Below are positions 34,857 to 44,201 of a stretch of 64,000 nt of DNA, in pieces (position 1 is the stretch's first letter; every line of letters starts with the position of its first letter). The position numbers and the translations under genes were made by a program. This DNA comes from Corynebacterium sp. sy039 (GTDB lineage Bacteria > Actinomycetota > Actinomycetes > Mycobacteriales > Mycobacteriaceae): NCBI RefSeq assembly GCF_007904105.1, contig NZ_CP042325.1, forward strand, positions 1,054,001-1,118,000, in the 5' to 3' direction. The notes beneath the pieces were generated by a model. It worked only from the letters and a program-made list of their open reading frames with translations, had not been told where the DNA came from and ran no database searches.

Positions 34857-35912
34857 CTACGTGTGTTGTCCATGAGTCCAGTCGGAAAAGGTACCTACAT
34901 ATTCCTCGATAAGATCTTCGAGAGTAATGACACCAAGTAACTCTCCACGATCCCGCACTTGAGCCATATGCGCTGATTTACGATGCATGAGATGCAATGC
35001 CTCTTCAAGTGATCCAGAAGCATCAACTATCGACAGTGGTCTGATTTCTGAGCGGTGGACTAATTGATCTGGTTGCGTATCCTCAAGACGATCTAGCACA
35101 TCCTTTACATGGATATACCCCATGTAAGATCCATCCTTTGCTTTTACCGGAAAGCGGGAGAAACCTGTTTCTGCGACAGCCGTTTCGACGTCACTCAACC
35201 GAGATCCTCTACCAGTAAAATCAAGGGTACGCACTTTATCAAGCGGAATCATTACTTCGGTGACGGAACGAGATTCTGAAGTTAAGGCCTTACGAAGTCG
35301 GATGGTTTCTTCCGCATCCAATAATCCCTCACTACGAGATTCTGCAATCATACTTGCCAATTGCGTTTGATTTACTGTGGCGTCCAATTCATCTTTTTGC
35401 TCTATATTGAACATCCGCAACGTAATACGTGCAATCCAGTTCAACAATTCCACAATAGGACGAGAAATTTGCATGAACGCAAGCAAAGGCGGGGTTAGCC
35501 AAAGCGCAAGAATCTCCGGTCCAGCTAGTGCTATATTCTTGGGAACCATCTCGCCAAGTAATATGTGCAAAAAGGTAATGATTGCTAGCGCAATAACAAA
35601 GGAAAACGGATGAAGTAAATGATCGGCCAAGCCAAGAGCCTGAAAAGGTTTTTCAATGTAATGAGCGATAGCTGGTTCAGCAACTTTACCAAGAATCAAT
35701 GAAGCAATGGTGATACCTAGTTGGCATGCTGCCAATAGCACTGACAAATTTTCTATCGCATAAAGAACTCGCTGTGCACGCCTATTTCCTTGAGCGATAA
35801 GGTTTTCGATGCGATCCCTGCGTGAGGAGATTAATGCAAATTCGGAAGCAACAAAAAAGGCATTAGCTAGCAGTAGAACGATGATTAACAACGTGGTGGT
35901 TATAACAGACAC
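34857..35912 (-). CDS. CNNM/CorC-type membrane protein with CBS pair (hemolysin family)
   Basis: 351 residues from a GTG at 35912, which overlaps the stop of the upstream gene by one base (TAGTG). The N-terminal DUF21 membrane domain has about four helices (ITTTLLIIVLLLANAFFVAS, GITIASLILGKVAEPAI), followed by a tandem CBS pair (EVMIPLDKVRTLDF to GVITLEDLIEEYVG). It ends after the CBS pair and lacks the C-terminal CorC_HlyC domain of its partner. CNNM proteins are Mg2+/divalent cation transporters. The two paralogues probably form a hetero-complex. Corresponds in position to Rv1841c. Confidence 0.88.
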   Translation of the reverse strand: MSVITTTLLIIVLLLANAFFVASEFALISSRRDRIENLIAQGNRRAQRVLYAIENLSVLLAACQLGITIASLILGKVAEPAIAHYIEKPFQALGLADHLLHPFSFVIALAIITFLHILLGEMVPKNIALAGPEILALWLTPPLLAFMQISRPIVELLNWIARITLRMFNIEQKDELDATVNQTQLASMIAESRSEGLLDAEETIRLRKALTSESRSVTEVMIPLDKVRTLDFTGRGSRLSDVETAVAETGFSRFPVKAKDGSYMGYIHVKDVLDRLEDTQPDQLVHRSEIRPLSIVDASGSLEEALHLMHRKSAHMAQVRDRGELLGVITLEDLIEEYVGTFSDWTHGQHT

Positions 35913-37333
35913 TATGTATTCTCCCGTGATTTCTTTGCCGCCGACGCAGTGATGTTCTGTAAAACGGCATGAGCCTCTGCATCAGAAACAGGTGAGAGAA
36001 TAACTGTATCGACGCGTCTATCTTCCATGGCAGCGACTTTTGCTAACCATTGACTATTACTTGGTTCGGAATCTGGCAAGAAAGAAGTATCATTATGTGG
36101 CAGTAATAGTTCATCACCAGTAGCAGGTATGCGTCCTAGCTGTGCCATAACCAGACCGCCAAGAGTTTCATAAGGACCTTGAGGGGCGCTATAACCAATT
36201 TTTTCTTCTAGTTCATCTAGTCGGACAAGCCCAGAAACAGACCAGCTACTGCCAAACTTGTGAAAGTCGCGTTCTGCTTCGGCATCATCGTGTTCGTCAT
36301 AGACTTCACCGAGTATCTCCTCGACTACATCTTCGATGGTAATCAACCCAGCAGTGCCACCATATTCATCTGCAACTAAGATGATTTGGGAACCAGTTGA
36401 ACGTACTGTATCGAGTACCGAATCACCGTCTAAAGATGCTGGTACAACAGGAATGGGGCGCGCTAATTCTTTGAGCTGTGTTTTATCTCGATCCTCTTTG
36501 GGCACAGAAAAAGCGTCCTTATAATGAACAACTCCAACAGTGTCATCAAGATCACCGCGGATAATAGGAAAACGTGAATGTCCTGTTTCGATGGTACGAG
36601 TAATAAGATCTGTGACAGTGCTTTCAGCAGCAAGCGATTCCACAGTAGACCGCGGAGTCATGAGTTCTTCAGCGGTGCTATTACCAAATTTCAAGGATCG
36701 GTCAAGCATAAGTGCAGTAGTTTTTTCTAGACCGCCTGTTTTAGCTGAATTCCGTACTAATGCAGTTAATTCTTGTGTGGAACGTGCACTGGCGAGCTCC
36801 TCAGATGGTTCAATCCCCATCTTTCGGACGACTCGGTTAGCTGTACTATTAAGCAATTTGATGAAACCACTGAAACAGGCATTAAAGAAATTAACTGGTC
36901 CAATAACAATACGAGCAGTGTCCATGGGATTGGTGATAGCGATGTTTTTTGGGACTAACTCACCAAAAACCATGGATAGGGTAGTAGCAACGATAAGAGC
37001 TAAGACTAAAGCAATAGATGTAGTTGCGCTTTGCGGAATATGAAGTAGCTCGAGCAAAGGACCAAAGTAACTAGCTAGAATTGGCTCAGCTAGATAGCCG
37101 GTGGCTAGGGTAGTGATAGTGATACCAAGTTGTGCGCCTGAAAGTACAAAAGAGAGATTATGAAAAGCATTCTTGACTTTTTGAGCAGATTTATCGTTGC
37201 GTTGAGCTATATCGTCATCAATGGTGGAACGCTCCAAACCCGTTAGAGCGAATTCGACGGCAACAAATAAACCGGTACTTGCGGTGAGCAAAATAAAACC
37301 GACAAGCGAGATAATACTGATAACAATGTCCAT
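35912..37333 (-). CDS. CNNM/CorC-type membrane protein with CBS pair and CorC_HlyC domain
   Basis: 473 residues. A DUF21 domain at the N-terminus (MDIVISIISLVGFILLTAST, GITITTLATGYLAEPILASY) is followed by two CBS domains (EELMTPRSTVESLAAEST, GTAGLITIEDVVEEILGEVY) and the C-terminal transporter-associated domain (WSVSGLVRLDELEEKIGYSA, MAQLGRIPATGDELLLP). It is the full-length member of the pair, translationally coupled to the shorter gene downstream; Rv1842c-like. In M. tuberculosis guaB1 lies between this gene and gnd, whereas here the neighbour is a DEAD-box helicase. Confidence 0.9.
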   Translation of the reverse strand: MDIVISIISLVGFILLTASTGLFVAVEFALTGLERSTIDDDIAQRNDKSAQKVKNAFHNLSFVLSGAQLGITITTLATGYLAEPILASYFGPLLELLHIPQSATTSIALVLALIVATTLSMVFGELVPKNIAITNPMDTARIVIGPVNFFNACFSGFIKLLNSTANRVVRKMGIEPSEELASARSTQELTALVRNSAKTGGLEKTTALMLDRSLKFGNSTAEELMTPRSTVESLAAESTVTDLITRTIETGHSRFPIIRGDLDDTVGVVHYKDAFSVPKEDRDKTQLKELARPIPVVPASLDGDSVLDTVRSTGSQIILVADEYGGTAGLITIEDVVEEILGEVYDEHDDAEAERDFHKFGSSWSVSGLVRLDELEEKIGYSAPQGPYETLGGLVMAQLGRIPATGDELLLPHNDTSFLPDSEPSNSQWLAKVAAMEDRRVDTVILSPVSDAEAHAVLQNITASAAKKSRENT

Positions 37334-37412
37334 ATTAGAAGCAACTACGCGACGTCAGTTGCAATACCTTCTCTTTCTGTTTTCTCAATGACAGGCGGCA
37401 TAGACATAACAA

Positions 37413-38777
37413 TTATTTTCCATGCTTCTTAGTAGAACTATAGCGGTTTTTCTTTTTGGATGATTTTTTATATGAACTGCGTCCATAAACATTTCTTGGA
37501 TTTTTATCATATCCATTGCCAGAAATTGGGCGCCCATTCTTTTTTCCTGAGTCATTTTCTGGAAGTACTAGTGGGGCTAGTGCTTTTCCGCTAGGAGCAC
37601 GAGCACCTGCTATATGTCGTAGCACGCTAGAATGCTCGTCGACAGTATGCTCTTCAGGGTTGCACTGTGCTTGTCGAAAAAGCTGCATGAATCGATTATG
37701 CTGCTGCGTTAAGGCAAGAGTGATAACAGTTCCACTTGCCCCCGCCCGAGCTGTTCTACCTGAACGATGTATATATGCTTTGTGATCAGCTGGAATGTCT
37801 GCATGAACAACTAGATCTATTGCAGAAATATCGATGCCACGCGCAGCGACATCAGTAGCTACTAAGACTGATATCCTTCCGCTGCTGAATTCTTCGAGGA
37901 TATACTCGCGCATGCGCTGTCCTTTGCCACCATGCAGGGCAGCTGCATGTATTCCTTTTTCCCTCAATTGCAGCGTGTACCGATCCACTGCGATTTTTGT
38001 ACCCGCAAATACTATTGTTCTGCCGCGGCGTGCTGCAATATGGGCAAGTACAGCGTCGCGTGTACTGATATTTTCTACGAAAAAGCAATAATCCTTGCGC
38101 GGTAAGGTGTGCGTGGTATTCGCCGCAGCATCGACTACTGAATGAATGACGGGATCAACCATAAACTGTGCTACCAGCTTATCGACGTCTGAGTCAAGAG
38201 TTGCAGAGAAAAGTAGGCGCTGGGTGGTGGGCTCAGTGAGGGACAGAATTTTTTGTACCTGTGGGAAAAACCCTAAATCTGCCATCTGGTCGGCTTCATC
38301 TAATACGCTAACCTGAACTTGATCCAAAAAAAGTTCTTTCTGCTTCATCAAGTCGAGTACACGTCCAGGAGTTGCGATGAGAACATCGACTGGAGCTGCC
38401 AGGGAGCGGATATGATTTTTGATTGCTACACCGCCAACAACATGCAAAATTCGCAGTCCCAGCACTGCCGCATAGTCAGCAAGTGTTTCATAGATTTGGG
38501 TAGCCAGTTCACGGGTTGGTGCTAAGACTAAACCACGAGGATGATGCGTTTGCGATATACCACCTTTGGCAATGTTCTCTAATAACGGCAACCCAAAAGC
38601 TAAGGTTTTTCCAGAGCCAGTAGGAGCACGCCCTAATACATCTCTTTTGGATAAAATATCTGGAATAACCGCTGCTTGAATGGGAAAAGCAGCAGTAATA
38701 CCTTGTTTTTTAAGTTGCTGCAGAAGTGGAGTGGATAGCCCCATTTCTGCAAAGTCAGAGGTGGTGTTGACACTCAT
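37413..38777 (-). CDS. DEAD-box RNA helicase
   Basis: 454 residues from the ATG at 38777 (MSVNTTSDFAEMGLSTPLL), 19 bp after the gnd stop; longer starts would overlap gnd. The Q motif (FPIQAAVIPDIL), motif I APTGSGKT, PTRELATQI, the DEAD box in VLDEADQMADLGFF, SATLD, and HRSGRTARAGASG of domain 2 are all intact. A basic C-terminal tail of about 50 residues rich in K, S, N and Y (NPRNVYGRSSYKKSSKKKNR) likely binds RNA, as in RhlE/CsdA-type helicases involved in ribosome assembly or cold adaptation. It appears to be the second gene of a gnd transcript. Confidence 0.92.
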   Translation of the reverse strand: MSVNTTSDFAEMGLSTPLLQQLKKQGITAAFPIQAAVIPDILSKRDVLGRAPTGSGKTLAFGLPLLENIAKGGISQTHHPRGLVLAPTRELATQIYETLADYAAVLGLRILHVVGGVAIKNHIRSLAAPVDVLIATPGRVLDLMKQKELFLDQVQVSVLDEADQMADLGFFPQVQKILSLTEPTTQRLLFSATLDSDVDKLVAQFMVDPVIHSVVDAAANTTHTLPRKDYCFFVENISTRDAVLAHIAARRGRTIVFAGTKIAVDRYTLQLREKGIHAAALHGGKGQRMREYILEEFSSGRISVLVATDVAARGIDISAIDLVVHADIPADHKAYIHRSGRTARAGASGTVITLALTQQHNRFMQLFRQAQCNPEEHTVDEHSSVLRHIAGARAPSGKALAPLVLPENDSGKKNGRPISGNGYDKNPRNVYGRSSYKKSSKKKNRYSSTKKHGK

Positions 38778-38796
38778 ACCGAAGTTTTTAATAACC

Positions 38797-40254
38797 TTAG
38801 TCTGTTTGGACTTCAGATCGGTCGCCGGACCAAAGTGTATGGAATGAGCCTGGTTTATCAACGCGCTTGTATGTGTGTGCGCCGAAGTAATCACGCTGAC
38901 ATTGGATCAACGCAGCTGGTAGGCGATCTGCACGTAGGCTGTCATAATACGACAAGCTAGAAGAGAACACAGGGATTGGTTGTCCTATTTGAGTAGCAAC
39001 AACCACAACTCTACGCCAGGAATCAATGAGCTGAGCTAGCTCTGATCGGAAGTAAGGGTCTAAAAGCAAAGATGCTACCTGTGGATCATTATCATAGGCT
39101 TCTACAATGCGGTTAAGGAATTGTGCACGGATAATGCATCCGCCTCGCCAGATAGTTGCTAATCCTCGCGGATCAATATCCCAGTCGTGTTCATCTGAGC
39201 CAGCCTTAATTTCGTCAAAACCTTGTGCATAGGCAACAAGTTTTGAGGCATAAAGCGCTCGACGCACATCTTCAATAAAGCTTTCTCGATCAATGCCCAA
39301 AGATTCAATGGTCGTGAGGCTGCCACCAGGTAATTGATTATTAGCTGCTTGACGCTGTGCACTAGCACTTGACAATGCACGAGCAAATACAGCTTCACTA
39401 ATACCTGTGACTGGTGTACCAAGGTCAAGAGCTGCTTTTACTGTCCAACGCCCGGTACCTTTCTGGCCAGCTGCGTCGACTACTATGTCCACCAGTGGTT
39501 TTCCAGTTTCTTGATCTACTTGTGCCAATACTTCTGAGGTAATTTCGATGAGATAAGAATCTAAATCACCTTGGTTCCATGTCTTGAAAATATCAGAGAT
39601 TTCTTGAGGGCTCAGTCCTGCTCCAGAGTGCAAAAGCTGATATGCTTCTCCGATTACCTGCATATCTGCGTACTCAATGCCGTTATGCACCATTTTGACG
39701 AAGTGACCAGCTCCATCTGGACCGATATGGGTTACACAGGGAACTGAATCAACTTTAGCGGCGATTGACTCGAAAAGGGATCCTAATGCCTCCCAAGATT
39801 CTGCTGGTCCACCAGGCATAATAGAAGGACCATTCAAGGCTCCTTCTTCACCACCTGAGATACCTGCTCCAACAAAGTTAAGACCACGCTGAGATATCTC
39901 TTTTTCGCGTCGGATGGTATCCGTGTAAAGGGCATTACCACCATCAATGATAATGTCTCCTTCTTCCATTAGGTCAGCGAGTTGGTTGATGACCGCATCT
40001 GTCGCCGCACCAGCCTGCACCATAATAATTGCTCGGCGTGGTCGTTCTAGTGAAGCAACAAATTCTTCGATGGTCTGTGCAGGAATAAAAGATCCTTCAT
40101 TACCGTAATTATCAATGAGCGCTTGTGTTTTGTTATACGAACGGTTAAAAACAGCTACTTTGTGCCCATTACGCGCAAAGTTTCTGGCCAAATTTGAGCC
40201 CATTACCGCAAGACCAATAACACCAATATGAGCCAACTCTTTATTTACAGTCAT
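38797..40254 (-). CDS. gnd: 6-phosphogluconate dehydrogenase (decarboxylating)
   Basis: 485 residues from an ATG at 40254. The Rossmann motif IGVIGLAVMGSNLARNFARN binds NADP; ISGGEEGALNGPSIMPGG, VKMVHNGIEYADMQVIGEAY (containing the catalytic lysine and glutamate region) and WRGGCIIRAQFL are enzyme signatures, and the C-terminal tail is typical of the long-chain enzyme. It catalyses the NADPH-producing oxidative decarboxylation step of the pentose phosphate pathway. The leader on the minus strand contains a 9-bp hairpin (40303-40311 with 40333-40341). Confidence 0.96.
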   Translation of the reverse strand: MTVNKELAHIGVIGLAVMGSNLARNFARNGHKVAVFNRSYNKTQALIDNYGNEGSFIPAQTIEEFVASLERPRRAIIMVQAGAATDAVINQLADLMEEGDIIIDGGNALYTDTIRREKEISQRGLNFVGAGISGGEEGALNGPSIMPGGPAESWEALGSLFESIAAKVDSVPCVTHIGPDGAGHFVKMVHNGIEYADMQVIGEAYQLLHSGAGLSPQEISDIFKTWNQGDLDSYLIEITSEVLAQVDQETGKPLVDIVVDAAGQKGTGRWTVKAALDLGTPVTGISEAVFARALSSASAQRQAANNQLPGGSLTTIESLGIDRESFIEDVRRALYASKLVAYAQGFDEIKAGSDEHDWDIDPRGLATIWRGGCIIRAQFLNRIVEAYDNDPQVASLLLDPYFRSELAQLIDSWRRVVVVATQIGQPIPVFSSSLSYYDSLRADRLPAALIQCQRDYFGAHTYKRVDKPGSFHTLWSGDRSEVQTD

Positions 40255-40425
40255 AGCATTGCATTCTACCTTGCCACTGGAGGAGTTGCTATATGGGATT
40301 TATTGCTGTCGACTTTTTATCTGATTTTTAAGCGGCAGCAACATATTCTCAACTAGATTAAAGAAAAGACTTATGAAACGTTCATAGGTACATAACTACT
40401 AATCGCTTTTCTCAAAGGGGATATG

Positions 40426-40887
40426 ATGTCTATTTCTAAAAAAACGGTAGATATTCTTGAACTTTTAAGCACTATACCTAGTGAAGGTTTGAGCCAGGAA
40501 GACCTATCTATAGTGCAACAATATAGTGGGGGATTTACTAACCATTTAGGGTTACTGTTCACGCATGCTAATTCTGAAAAAGTATGCGCTCAGTTACCGG
40601 TTAAGGAGAATCACCTACAGGTGACAGGTGTGGTTAATGGCGGTGTTTATTGCGCTATTGCAGAAACTATTGGTTCTGTTATGGGACTTATTGCTTCTAA
40701 AGGTGTTGTGGTTTTAGGCGTGAACAACAGCACCGATTTCCTTTCCTCAGTTGCTGATGGAGTTATTGAAGCACAGGCGCGTGTTATTAAAGCAGGGCGC
40801 AAGACGCAGCTGATTTCTATCGAGATGTTTAATCAGGAGAAATTGGTTGCGCGTTCGACGTTACGCACATTGCTCGTTCCGCAATAG
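40426..40887 (+). CDS. PaaI-family hotdog thioesterase
   Basis: 153 residues from the ATG at 40426, five bases after AAAGGGG; an adjacent ATG at 40423 is closer than usual to it. The hotdog core is visible as HLQVTGVVNGGVYCAIAETI, where the conserved H/N-G-G and acidic helix residue of PaaI/YbgC-type thioesterases lie, and VLGVNNSTDFLSSVADGVIE. It hydrolyses an acyl-CoA, substrate unknown. Rv1847 occupies the analogous place in M. tuberculosis after gnd. Confidence 0.85.
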   Translation: MSISKKTVDILELLSTIPSEGLSQEDLSIVQQYSGGFTNHLGLLFTHANSEKVCAQLPVKENHLQVTGVVNGGVYCAIAETIGSVMGLIASKGVVVLGVNNSTDFLSSVADGVIEAQARVIKAGRKTQLISIEMFNQEKLVARSTLRTLLVPQ

Positions 40888-40951
40888 ATCGTTATCCTTC
40901 CTATAAGGAAATGTTGTCAAAAGTTTATTGAAGTTTTCAATAAGTGTAGGC

Positions 40952-41278
40952 ATGATTGTAAGTATGACTTTATTATCTCAAGCACAGGAAAGTGTTACAT
41001 ATCTTGCAGCTAGTGCGCCTGCATTAAGTTTTATTGGTTGGCTTGTTATCGGTGGTCTTGCTGGTTGGATCGGCTCAAAGATCATGGGAACCGATGGCCA
41101 AATGGGACTCGGACTCAATATCCTCGTTGGTATTATCGGTGGTTTCCTTGGCGGTTGGGTGCTATCGCTGATTGGTTTTGATGTTGCTGGTGGCGGTAAG
41201 TTCTTTAGCTTCTTGACCTGCTTGGTCGGGTCTTGCTTGTTCCTCTGGATCTTCAAGTTAATTTCTGGCAAGAAATAA
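40952..41278 (+). CDS. GlsB/YeaQ/YmgE-family stress-response membrane protein
   Basis: About 108 residues (start ATG 40952; ATG 40964 and TTG 40928 are alternatives). After a polar N-terminus three glycine-rich membrane helices are visible: FIGWLVIGGLAGWIGSKIMG, LNILVGIIGGFLGGWVLSLI and FFSFLTCLVGSCLFLWIFKL. The GLAGWIGSKIMGTDGQMGL motif is diagnostic of the transglycosylase-associated/GlsB family, small membrane proteins often induced by stress; function unclear. An intrinsic terminator follows 13 bp downstream. Confidence 0.88.
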   Translation: MIVSMTLLSQAQESVTYLAASAPALSFIGWLVIGGLAGWIGSKIMGTDGQMGLGLNILVGIIGGFLGGWVLSLIGFDVAGGGKFFSFLTCLVGSCLFLWIFKLISGKK

Positions 41279-41291
41279 TATGAAGGATATT

Positions 41292-41327
41292 AAAGCCTGG
41301 GTGATTGATATCTCCCAGGCTTTTCTT
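41292..41327 (+). terminator. Intrinsic terminator after the GlsB-type gene
   Basis: AAAGCCTGGG (41292-41301) and CCCAGGCTTT (41314-41323) form a perfect 10-bp stem with a 12-base loop, followed by TCTT. It may work in both directions, since corA converges on it from the right. Confidence 0.8.
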
Positions 41328-41365
41328 ATGGCTGCACTTTGCTAGACATTACAAATTACTAATGC

Positions 41366-42490
41366 TTATAGCCATTTTTGTTTGTGGAACCACCACCACA
41401 TTATGCATACAACCGCGACAATAATAAAAAGCACAACATAATAGCCATACCGGTAATGCAACTCAGGCATATTATCAAAATTCATGCCATAGATTCCGGC
41501 TATTAGGGTAGGTACTGCTGCCATGCCAACATATGCAGAAATGGCACGCATATCTGCATTTTGCTGGATACTTACCTTGGTTTCTGCCGCTTTGATCAGT
41601 GTCATGAGTCGTTCGTCATGGCTGGCAATATCATCTTTAACTCTGATTTCATGATCAAGGACATCACGAAAATAAGAGCGCATCTGTTTGTTGAGAATGT
41701 CCTTATTACCCGCAATCATCATCTTTAGGGCAGGGTCGAGAGGATCAATGGCATGACGCATCTCTAGTACCTCACGTTTGAGCAAATATATCTGGTCTAC
41801 ATTGATACGCGCTCCAGGGGTAAAGACTTCTTCTTCTAGATAGTCGACGTCGTCAGCTAATTCTGTACTAATGAATACGTAGTCATCCACAAGCACATCC
41901 GCTATTGCCCAGGCAATAGACATTGGACCATGCTTTGCTAATGTCGTTGTGTCATTGATCCGGTCGTCAATGTCAGGTAGGGAAGTATTATGCCTGATGG
42001 TGATCACAAAATTATCCCCGACGACGATCTGCATTTCACCAGTTTCGATAACTTGGCGAGCTGACTGAACGGTTCGTGGGTGATGACCAAAGTCGGAATA
42101 CTGCACCGAACGAATAACCATGAACAATTGATCATCATAGCGCTCTACCTTTGGGCGCTGATATGCACCAACGACATCCTCTACGATAAGAGGATGAACC
42201 CCAAACTCGGTTGCAATTTTGTGCATTTGCTCTTCCGACGGGCCGCTGAGACTTAACCAAATAAAACCTTGATCTTCTTCAGTCATGCGCGAACGCAGGT
42301 TTTCGAGAGCAGAAGCATGATGGCAGCTACCACTTTGACGTATGCCGTTGAGATACATCCAGCAGTGATCGATGACCCTTTCAACAGGGACACGTATTTT
42401 TGATTGTGTAGTATGTGCGGGTTTAGCAGGGCGTAGTTTAGAAATAGGTCCGCGTTGACCATTGTTTTTATTTTCTACCACAATAAACAC
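41366..42490 (-). CDS. corA: CorA-family Mg2+/Co2+ channel
   Basis: 374 residues from an ATG at 42490. A large cytoplasmic domain is followed by two C-terminal membrane helices (AISAYVGMAAVPTLIAGIYG and YVVLFIIVAVVCIMWWW). The gating signature YGMNFDNMPEL contains the universally conserved GMN motif. The N-terminal 45 residues are basic and poorly conserved. CorA forms a pentamer that imports magnesium, sometimes cobalt, which could feed the cobalamin pathway encoded 10 kb away, though no direct link is visible. Confidence 0.94.
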   Translation of the reverse strand: MFIVVENKNNGQRGPISKLRPAKPAHTTQSKIRVPVERVIDHCWMYLNGIRQSGSCHHASALENLRSRMTEEDQGFIWLSLSGPSEEQMHKIATEFGVHPLIVEDVVGAYQRPKVERYDDQLFMVIRSVQYSDFGHHPRTVQSARQVIETGEMQIVVGDNFVITIRHNTSLPDIDDRINDTTTLAKHGPMSIAWAIADVLVDDYVFISTELADDVDYLEEEVFTPGARINVDQIYLLKREVLEMRHAIDPLDPALKMMIAGNKDILNKQMRSYFRDVLDHEIRVKDDIASHDERLMTLIKAAETKVSIQQNADMRAISAYVGMAAVPTLIAGIYGMNFDNMPELHYRYGYYVVLFIIVAVVCIMWWWFHKQKWL

Positions 42491-42601
42491 CTGCCTTAGT
42501 TGCGTCGATAGAATCCTAATATATTAAAGAACATCTTTATGAATAGAGTGAAAAAGAGGGGTACTAGATATAAGTACCCCATAGCAACATAATGTTGTGT
42601 G

Positions 42602-43948
42602 TTATTTCTCGTCGGCTTTCTTATCGAGTGCTAGACGAGAATGTAGCTGCTGGCGAGTAGTATCCATATTCCAGCGCTTACGGGCAACTGCGTTAAGTAA
42701 CCACGTGAATACTGCTCCAGCGCGGTTGCGGAAACCAATAAGGAAAGCGACATGGACAGCAAGCCACATTAGCCATGCACCAAACCCAGTGAGTTCGGTC
42801 TTATCCATCTTCACTACTGCGTAGAAACGTGAAATAATCGCCATAGAACCTTTATCGTAATAGTCGAAAGGCTCACGTTCCTCAGCGGAGCGTCCTGCAG
42901 CTTCAGCAGCGATTTGTTCTGCTACATATGCACCGCCTTGGATTGCAACTTGTGCAACACCTGGCAGACGGTTGAGCGACATCATATCGCCAATGATGAA
43001 CACATTTTTCTCAGCACCAACGCTGAGATCTGGATTAACAGATACACGACCTGCGCGGTCTGCTTCGACACCGAGTTGATCAGCAACAAGTTTGCCCAGT
43101 GGTGATGCCGCAACACCAGCAGACCAAATTTTGCAGAATGCTTCGATTGTGTGGGTAGAGTCATCAGCTGTGGACTTATAAGTTACAGATGTCTCGTTTA
43201 CATCAGTCACAATTGCGTTGAGTTTTACTGAAACACCAATTTTTTCTAATTGACGCTGTGCTTTTCGCCCAAGATTCTTTCCGAAAGGAGGCAATACCTG
43301 TGGCGCACCGTCGAGAAGAATGATTTTTGCATTTGCTGGGTTGAAACGAGAGTAAGCTCCAGCTAGAGTACGATGCGCTAATTCAGCGACCTGTCCAGCA
43401 AGCTCAACACCGGTTGGACCTGCGCCGACAATCACGAAAGTGAGTAGCTTCTCACGCTCAGCTGGGTCTTCGGTTAGTTCTGCACGCTCAAAAGCATCAA
43501 TAATGCGGGAACGAATCTCTAGTGCGTCATCAATGCTTTTCATGCCTGGCGCATATTGCGCAAAGTGATCATTACCAAAGTAAGACTGACCAGCACCAGC
43601 AGCAATAATGAGGGAATCATAAGCAAAAACTTTGTTGTGCTGCTCTAGGGTCGCAGTTACTGTTTTGCTTGCTGTATCAATATCTGTGACTTCTGCTTTG
43701 ACAACATTAACATTGTCTTGTCCGGCAAGGATTTGGCGAGTAGCAGGAGCGATTTCGCCTGAGGAAAGAACACCAGTTGCTACTTGGTAGAGTAGTGGCT
43801 GGAATAGATGATGGTTTGTGCGGTCAATAAGTGTGATATCGACATCTGCATCTTTAAGGTTTTTGACGGCAGATAGACCACCGAATCCAGAACCAATGAC
43901 AACTACATGGTGACGTCCGCTTTCTGGACGAAACGCAGTCTCAGACAT
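42602..43948 (-). CDS. ndh: Type II NADH dehydrogenase
   Basis: 448 residues. Two Rossmann motifs are present: HHVVVIGSGFGGLSAVKNL for FAD near the N-terminus and FVIVGAGPTGVELAGQVAEL for NADH around residues 168-187. IIGDMMSLNRLPGVAQVAIQ is the conserved FAD-contact block. A C-terminal hydrophobic segment (WLMWLAVHVAFLIGFRNR) anchors it to the membrane. The non-proton-pumping enzyme passes electrons from NADH to menaquinone and is the only NADH dehydrogenase in corynebacteria. Confidence 0.96.
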   Translation of the reverse strand: MSETAFRPESGRHHVVVIGSGFGGLSAVKNLKDADVDITLIDRTNHHLFQPLLYQVATGVLSSGEIAPATRQILAGQDNVNVVKAEVTDIDTASKTVTATLEQHNKVFAYDSLIIAAGAGQSYFGNDHFAQYAPGMKSIDDALEIRSRIIDAFERAELTEDPAEREKLLTFVIVGAGPTGVELAGQVAELAHRTLAGAYSRFNPANAKIILLDGAPQVLPPFGKNLGRKAQRQLEKIGVSVKLNAIVTDVNETSVTYKSTADDSTHTIEAFCKIWSAGVAASPLGKLVADQLGVEADRAGRVSVNPDLSVGAEKNVFIIGDMMSLNRLPGVAQVAIQGGAYVAEQIAAEAAGRSAEEREPFDYYDKGSMAIISRFYAVVKMDKTELTGFGAWLMWLAVHVAFLIGFRNRAGAVFTWLLNAVARKRWNMDTTRQQLHSRLALDKKADEK

Positions 43949-44201
43949 AAAAAGTCTCCTTGTGTACCTATAAACACTATTGCATGATAGTTATTTTAGT
44001 GATCGACACCATGTTACAATTTTTGCTCAGTTTTTTCATCTCTACGGCTAATAAAGACTAATAAAACCAGCATTTTTGCTTATAAACTTCATTAAGGATG
44101 TGTTATCGGCGCGTAACGCTTTTTTATCCGCCTTACATAGATAAAGTAAGGCAGGAATGACACGGTATATACCGGAAAAATCATCTCTGGGAGAATGCTC
44201 T

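Noticed and set aside
40928..40951. TTG start for the GlsB-type protein
   Set aside because: No SD and it adds a hydrophobic stretch not seen in the family; downstream ATGs fit better.
44157..44201. Upstream ATG for the CMAS-like gene
   Set aside because: Shine-Dalgarno spacing is poor and the added residues are unlike the family; ATG at 44202 fits better.
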